From positions 1 through 10,719 of the forward strand of contig QGUY01000131.1 of assembly GCA_003242315.1 (NCBI GenBank): a stretch of 10,719 nt of DNA, written 5' to 3'. A program made the translations under genes and the position numbers. Shown here in pieces: positions 6,586 to 10,719 of the stretch. The DNA comes from Bacteroidota bacterium (lineage in GTDB: Bacteria; Bacteroidota; Bacteroidia; Cytophagales; Cyclobacteriaceae). The notes beneath the pieces are model-generated. The model made no database searches. It worked only from the letters and a program-made list of their open reading frames with translations, and was not told the origin of the DNA. Each line of letters begins with the position of its first letter. Position 1 is the stretch's first letter.

Positions 6586-6736
6586 ACACAGCTACACCAT
6601 GTAAACCCACTACTACCATACACAGCGCCTTTGTCACCCACCTGTGGTGAGTCGGTTTCTTGCGGAAGGCAACAGGACGATCCACTACCCAGGGGTTAGT
6701 ATGGATAGTAAGACCGTCTGTTGCTTTTTCTTCCAT
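6584..6736 (-). CDS. Possible 50-residue ORF after the small lipoprotein (doubtful)
   Basis: An ATG at 6736, 8 bp after the lipoprotein stop, opens 50 codons that end in TGA at 6584-6586, exactly at the edge of the hairpin. The product begins MEEKATDGLTIHTNPWVV, has a basic middle (FRKKPTHHR), and ends in a hydrophobic stretch with CMVVVGLHGVAV. I recognise no family. Position and same-strand spacing fit a fourth operon gene, but an ORF of this length can occur by chance and its composition is unremarkable. Apart from this ORF and the hairpin, the region 6542-6744 holds nothing I can identify. Confidence 0.2.
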   Translation of the reverse strand: MEEKATDGLTIHTNPWVVDRPVAFRKKPTHHRWVTKALCMVVVGLHGVAV

Positions 6737-6744
6737 GCTGGCTT

Positions 6745-7137
6745 TCACTTGAAGATTCTGAAAGCAATTCCTTTATGCATCCCGGCAAATTCATTTGGCT
6801 TGGCATCCAAGTACTCAACTTCGATTTTTCCGCTGCTGTCTGTAATGAAGGTACCAATCATCGCGCCTGCAGCGAAGACATCTACGCTGAGACCCGGAAC
6901 GGGTATCTGAATGATCCCGATATCCTTGTCTAGCATGCCGGTCTTGTCGAGTTCGAAGAAGGTGGCCGCCAAGGAATTTGGAGCCACCTCTTCTACTTCG
7001 ACTACTACAGGAGCTGGTACCTTTTCGATAGCGAGATCGGATACATCTTCGCATGACGTAGCGATCAAGAGGATTACGATTGCCAGAACGGTCGCGAGTG
7101 CTGACCTTAGCATTGACAATATTTTTGAGGTAGTCAT
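6745..7137 (-). CDS. Small lipoprotein downstream of SusCD, unknown function
   Basis: The product is 130 residues from the ATG at 7137. An in-frame TTG three codons upstream is a less likely start. The N-terminus is a long lipoprotein signal peptide ending LLIATSC, with Cys29 as the lipidated residue (the -3 alanine is a relaxed lipobox, common in Bacteroidota). The cysteine is followed by EDVSD, an acidic stretch of the kind that acts as a surface-export signal in this phylum, so it may face outward. The mature ~100 residues contain a valine/glutamate/proline-rich linker (VPAPVVVEVEEVAP) and then short strands with glycine turns (IIQIPVPGLSVDVFAAGAMI, ITDSSGKIEVEYLDA), suggesting a small beta-sandwich. 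I do not recognise the family. It begins 34 bp after the SusD stop on the same strand, so it is probably an accessory to that uptake system. Confidence 0.7.
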   Translation of the reverse strand: MTTSKILSMLRSALATVLAIVILLIATSCEDVSDLAIEKVPAPVVVEVEEVAPNSLAATFFELDKTGMLDKDIGIIQIPVPGLSVDVFAAGAMIGTFITDSSGKIEVEYLDAKPNEFAGMHKGIAFRIFK

Positions 7138-7171
7138 AGGATTCAAATCTCTTGTTGAAGTCTTTTATTCG

Positions 7172-8644
7172 TTACTCAACCCACCACATGGTGGTTTTCA
7201 TATTATCTGGACCGCCATTGAGCGTTTCTGCTTGTGCCACGTTGTCTGCGTTCAACGAGTATTCTGTTGAAGGATAGACGAGGCGCGTCGGCAATACGCC
7301 GTCGTTCTGGAAGAATGCGCGGGGATCATGTGGCGGCAGGACAGGATAACCAGTTCGGCGAAGTTCCGTCCACGCTTCAATGCCCTGTCCGAACAACGCA
7401 ATCCACTTTTGTGTCATGATAATCTCCTTCGTTAGCGGACCCAAATCTGCGATGTAGGTAGGAGGCACGTCCAGTCCGTATTGTTCGAAGGAAGCGCTGA
7501 TAGCCTGTTCGAACAGCGCTTGCGCGTCTTCGGCAATGTCTCCATCGAAAGCAGCTTCGGCCTTAACGAACAGCAGTTCTGCGTAACTCATGAGGACCGC
7601 CGGAGATGATGTTGTAGCAAAGACAGCTGGATTGATCGTTGCGCTGTAACCCAGGTAGGTTGTGGCGATCTCTCCGGGCAGTCCATTTGGATGTCCCGAG
7701 ATCACACCCCCAGCCAGGTTTCCCGGGATCGCATAGACTTCAAGACGCGGATCTCCGAGTTCTTTTAGCTTGTCTACCAGCGTACTGCTGATGTTCCAGT
7801 CGGTACGACCTTGCTGAATCAGGATGTCGTTCCAGGGATTGTTGCTGGGAACAGATCCGTATTTCAACTGCGCGATTTCATCATTGCTGTCGATCATCGG
7901 GTACGTCGCGGGATCATCCAGCATTGCCTGCATCTCTGCGCCTGAGCCCGGCACTTTGTGTGCTTGACGGTTGAGGAGTTTAAATCGCAGCGAGTTGAAC
8001 AGCTTTTTCCACATCATGATGTTTCCGTTGAAAAGGATATCTCCTTTTATGGCGGGACCTGCCGGATCGAGCTTCTCGTTGGCAAGAGCGAGATCTGCTA
8101 TAAGCCCCTCATATACTTTCTCTTGTGAGTCGTAGGCCGGAGCGAAGATGGGCTCATCGGCCGTTCCCGACAGTGCCTGGCTGTACGGGATCGCGCCCCA
8201 CACGTCGGTGAGGAGGGAAAACACCCAGGCACGCATCCCCAAGCCTATACCTTCGTAGTTGCTATGGGGCTTGGACGATTCCGGTGACGAACCTTCGATA
8301 ATCTTTTGAAAATTGATCAATCCGCTGGAATAGAATTTTTCCCAGTTGGTAATGTTTACCGAAGGTTGCACGTTGTAATTGTCGCCTTCGTTCTCGTAGA
8401 TGTTTCGGGTGAGGTATTGAACCCACGACATCGCGTGATCGAAGTTGAGGCGTTGGTTTCTCGCCTTGTTGCCCCAGTAGTTGTCGATGGAAGTCTGTAG
8501 TGCTTCCGGAAGGAGATATTGTGCATCCACTACGACCGGGCTGTTGGGGTTCCTATTCATTTCCTCGAAGTCGTCGGTACAGGAGAACGTGAGACCCACC
8601 AACAACACCACTGCCGTTCTTATCGATAGATTCTTGTTTCTCAT
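7172..8644 (-). CDS. SusD/RagB-family nutrient-binding outer-membrane lipoprotein
   Basis: This 490-residue protein has the usual SusD length. The signal peptide ends LVGLTFSC, with Cys22 as the lipidated residue. The mature start CTDDFEEMNRNPNSP is characteristic of the SusD-like subfamily grouped as SusD-like_2, and its acidic residues fit surface display. The rest is helix-rich with the expected tetratricopeptide-like pieces: YEGIGLGMRAWVFSLLTDVW, IPYSQAL, MWKKLFNSLRFKLLNRQA, and near the end SYAELLFVKAEAAF and QKWIALFGQGIEAWTELRRT. SusD proteins cap the SusC barrel and deliver ligand in a 'pedal-bin' movement. The start is 12 bp after the SusC stop, so the pair is co-transcribed. The ligand cannot be inferred: no glycoside hydrolase, lyase or other enzyme is visible in the window. 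Confidence 0.95.
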   Translation of the reverse strand: MRNKNLSIRTAVVLLVGLTFSCTDDFEEMNRNPNSPVVVDAQYLLPEALQTSIDNYWGNKARNQRLNFDHAMSWVQYLTRNIYENEGDNYNVQPSVNITNWEKFYSSGLINFQKIIEGSSPESSKPHSNYEGIGLGMRAWVFSLLTDVWGAIPYSQALSGTADEPIFAPAYDSQEKVYEGLIADLALANEKLDPAGPAIKGDILFNGNIMMWKKLFNSLRFKLLNRQAHKVPGSGAEMQAMLDDPATYPMIDSNDEIAQLKYGSVPSNNPWNDILIQQGRTDWNISSTLVDKLKELGDPRLEVYAIPGNLAGGVISGHPNGLPGEIATTYLGYSATINPAVFATTSSPAVLMSYAELLFVKAEAAFDGDIAEDAQALFEQAISASFEQYGLDVPPTYIADLGPLTKEIIMTQKWIALFGQGIEAWTELRRTGYPVLPPHDPRAFFQNDGVLPTRLVYPSTEYSLNADNVAQAETLNGGPDNMKTTMWWVE

Positions 8645-8656
8645 GGTTGGCTGTGT

Positions 8657-10719
8657 TTAGAATTTCACATTTACGTTGAACCCGATGCTACGCGTAGAGG
8701 GCAGTTGTCCGTAGTTGTAACCCAAGTCAGCGCTGCTGATTTCGGGATCCAGGTGCCGCGTATTCTTATGCAGGATTGCGAGGTTTCGTCCCACCAGTGA
8801 GACCCTGACCGACTGAAGGAAAATGTTGTTAAACCACTTTTTCGGGAGTTCGTACGTCAGAGACGCTTCACGAAGTTTTACATAGCTTCCGTCCATCACA
8901 GCTGCTTCGTGGTATTGCCTTCCGCTGTAGTAGCTCATGAACGTACGGGTAGAGGCAACGACATCGTTGGGAACATATATTGGTTCACCTTCAGTGCCGA
9001 TGTTCTTCACACCAATTCCGATTACGCCTTCTTCTCTTCCGACAGCACTTTCATCGGTGATACCATTTTGACGCATCAGACTCGTGCCCATGTCGTAGAT
9101 GTCGCCACCCTTTTTGATGTCGATGAGAGCGGAGACCGTAACTCCCTTGAACGAGATGGTGTTGCTTATTCCTCCAAGCCAGTCGGGTGTGATGTTTCCA
9201 ATCACGTGTTGACCGGGAAGTGTTGTTGGATATCCATTTTTGAAGATGATCTGGCCGTCTTCAGTGCGCGCGAACTTCACACCGTAGATAGAACCGTAGG
9301 GTTGTCCAACACGGGCTTCCAGTGATGCTCCGCGATCTGTCCATAGCACGTATGTGTTCAGACCGGGAGCAAGGTCTACCACCAGGCTTTCATTCTTGGC
9401 GAAGTTCACGCTCGCATCCCAGGTCAGGCCGTTGGGAAGTTCGAGTATGGTTCCACTGAGGCTGATCTCAACGCCTTTGTTCGTGATCTCACCGGCATTC
9501 AGCACGCGGCTGTTGTATCCTGAACTGCGTGCAATGTCAACTGCGAGGATCTGATCACGCGTTGATTGCTCGTAGTAAGCAGCATCGAGTCCGATTCTTC
9601 CGTCGAGAAAGCGGATGTCGACACCTAATTCGAGCCCGGTTGTAATTTCAGGTTTCAACCCTCTGCTCGCGATTTCTTTGCTTTCGGAGAACTTGGGAAC
9701 GCTTCCATCCCACAACCCTTGCGGAAGGAATACCTGCTGCAATTTGTAGGGAGGGGCATCGTTACCCACCTGCGCCCAGCTGCCGCGAAGCTTTACGAGC
9801 GACAGTGTATGGCTGTATAGTCCGGGGAACATTTCTGTGAGCACCGCGCTAAGGGAAACTGAGGGATAGAAGTATGAATTGCTTCCCGATGGCAGCGTAC
9901 TCGACCAGTCGTTACGACCGGTTACATCCACAAACAGGAAATCCTTGAATCCGATCGTGGCCGAACCAAATACGCTGTTGACCTGTGATTCCATAATGGC
10001 ACTTTCGTTCGTGTTCGGGCTGGCGTTGTTGCCCAGGTTGTACAGCCGGTCGATCGTCAGTTCTTCTACGCGGGTATAATTCATCTTGTAGTAGTTCTTT
10101 CGCTGGATTCCTCCGGCCTGCACCGTCAGCGCGATGTCACCCAAAATCTTGTTGAGCGTTAGAATAAAGTCGTGATTTGTTTCCTGGTTGCGCAGCACTT
10201 CTTCACTGTACCGCCCTGCGCGTCTTGCCCCGTTCCGCGTGCGTTCGTAGCGGTCGACGTTGATGCGCGTGTCGGTCCACAAGTCGGTACCTGTCCTCAC
10301 CATGAGACTGAGCCAGTCAGTGAAATCGTAGGTTACTGATAGGTTCCCGAGGAAGCGGTCTTTGTCGTTAGGTTGTACCAACACCTCCTGTTCAAAGTAG
10401 GGATTCGAGAAGAAGGTATGCTGCCAGTTAGGTGGCTCGTCGTCGCCTGGTATTTGTATGTGAACATCTTCGTAGTCCCTGTAATTCTTTAGCTGGTTGA
10501 AGTTGGTGTGACGGTGATGCCATATGAAGACGCTGGAACTCAGGTATCCTCGGTTATCCGATCCGGATTTGATGTATTCACCCATAGCGGTCACCTTCAG
10601 CTTATCGGTGAAGTTGTACGATGTGTTGAGTCTGTAATTGTTTCTCCAGAAGTTATTGTTATACACATTGCGGCCTGGATCAAACCGGGCAACTGCGAGG
10701 CGAAACGAGCAAGAATCTT
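8657..10719 (-). CDS. SusC/RagA-family TonB-dependent outer-membrane transporter, C-terminal part (5' end outside window)
   Basis: The reading frame runs open to the window edge, giving about 687 residues of a protein normally ~1000 long. A GTG at 10666 is only an internal codon; upstream codons continue in frame as SFRLAVARFDPGRNVYNNN. The signal peptide, carboxypeptidase-like domain, TonB box and most of the plug are missing from the window. What is seen is the beta-barrel with typical SusC landmarks: NNYRLNTSYNFTDKLKV, VDVTGRNDWSSTLP, VKLRGSWAQVGNDAPPYKL, ELGVDIRFLDGRIGLDAAYY, NKGVEISLSG, ITPDWLGGISNTISFKG, KLREASLTYELPKKW, and the end SIGFNVNVKF with a terminal phenylalanine. It imports a ligand with energy from TonB-ExbBD. 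The SusD partner follows after 12 bp. Confidence 0.94.
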   Translation of the reverse strand, partial: DSCSFRLAVARFDPGRNVYNNNFWRNNYRLNTSYNFTDKLKVTAMGEYIKSGSDNRGYLSSSVFIWHHRHTNFNQLKNYRDYEDVHIQIPGDDEPPNWQHTFFSNPYFEQEVLVQPNDKDRFLGNLSVTYDFTDWLSLMVRTGTDLWTDTRINVDRYERTRNGARRAGRYSEEVLRNQETNHDFILTLNKILGDIALTVQAGGIQRKNYYKMNYTRVEELTIDRLYNLGNNASPNTNESAIMESQVNSVFGSATIGFKDFLFVDVTGRNDWSSTLPSGSNSYFYPSVSLSAVLTEMFPGLYSHTLSLVKLRGSWAQVGNDAPPYKLQQVFLPQGLWDGSVPKFSESKEIASRGLKPEITTGLELGVDIRFLDGRIGLDAAYYEQSTRDQILAVDIARSSGYNSRVLNAGEITNKGVEISLSGTILELPNGLTWDASVNFAKNESLVVDLAPGLNTYVLWTDRGASLEARVGQPYGSIYGVKFARTEDGQIIFKNGYPTTLPGQHVIGNITPDWLGGISNTISFKGVTVSALIDIKKGGDIYDMGTSLMRQNGITDESAVGREEGVIGIGVKNIGTEGEPIYVPNDVVASTRTFMSYYSGRQYHEAAVMDGSYVKLREASLTYELPKKWFNNIFLQSVRVSLVGRNLAILHKNTRHLDPEISSADLGYNYGQLPSTRSIGFNVNVKF

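Noticed and set aside
7138..7146. TTG start adding three residues (reads M-N-P before MTTSK) to the small lipoprotein.
   Set aside because: The ATG at 7137 gives a normal lipoprotein signal peptide; a TTG start is not needed.
8909..9325. 138-codon plus-strand frame inside the SusC region.
   Set aside because: It is a mirror of the SusC coding sequence; SusC barrel motifs are continuous on the minus strand.
10664..10666. GTG as a start codon of the SusC-like gene.
   Set aside because: The frame stays open upstream to the window edge with plausible SusC sequence, and the remaining length is about 300 residues short of the family.

Overview
The window looks like a chromosomal segment of a Bacteroidota bacterium, probably Cytophagales-like (lineage is inference). 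The grounds are a SusC/SusD pair, lipoprotein signal peptides with acidic residues after the lipid cysteine, A-rich leaders without Shine-Dalgarno sites, and a TAnnTTTG-type -7 promoter element.

Layout. (1) Positions 1-684, minus strand: the N-terminal 83 codons of a secreted gamma-glutamyltransferase-family protein cut by the window edge, preceded by a small cytosolic DUF5655-like gene. (2) An 80-bp divergent intergenic region with a good Bacteroidota promoter overlapped by a 20-bp imperfect palindrome typical of TetR-family operators. (3) Positions 765-6541, plus strand: a six-gene run made of a TetR-type repressor, a periplasmic LolA-like protein (outer membrane lipoprotein-sorting protein family), two FtsX/MacB/LolC-type ABC permeases, their LolD/MacB-type ATPase, and an outer-membrane beta-barrel-like protein. 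Genes overlap or lie at most 19 bp apart, except for one 134-bp gap that carries a G-free octamer tandem repeat. (4) A 203-bp convergent region with a strong hairpin (C(UUCG)G loop when read on the minus strand) and a possible 50-codon ORF. (5) Positions 6745-10719, minus strand: SusC (5' end beyond the window), SusD and a small lipoprotein, forming an outer-membrane uptake operon of unknown substrate.

How the genes may work together. The plus-strand run encodes a part for each envelope layer: cytoplasmic ATPase, two different inner-membrane permeases, a periplasmic lipid-binding-fold carrier and an outer-membrane barrel, under a probably self-repressing TetR regulator. The simplest reading is an inducible Lol-like trans-envelope pathway that extracts a lipid, lipoprotein or other hydrophobic molecule from the inner membrane and passes it outward. 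The substrate cannot be told from sequence. The minus-strand operon is a conventional SusCD nutrient-uptake system with an unrecognised accessory lipoprotein. No IS element, CRISPR array, tRNA or rRNA was seen.
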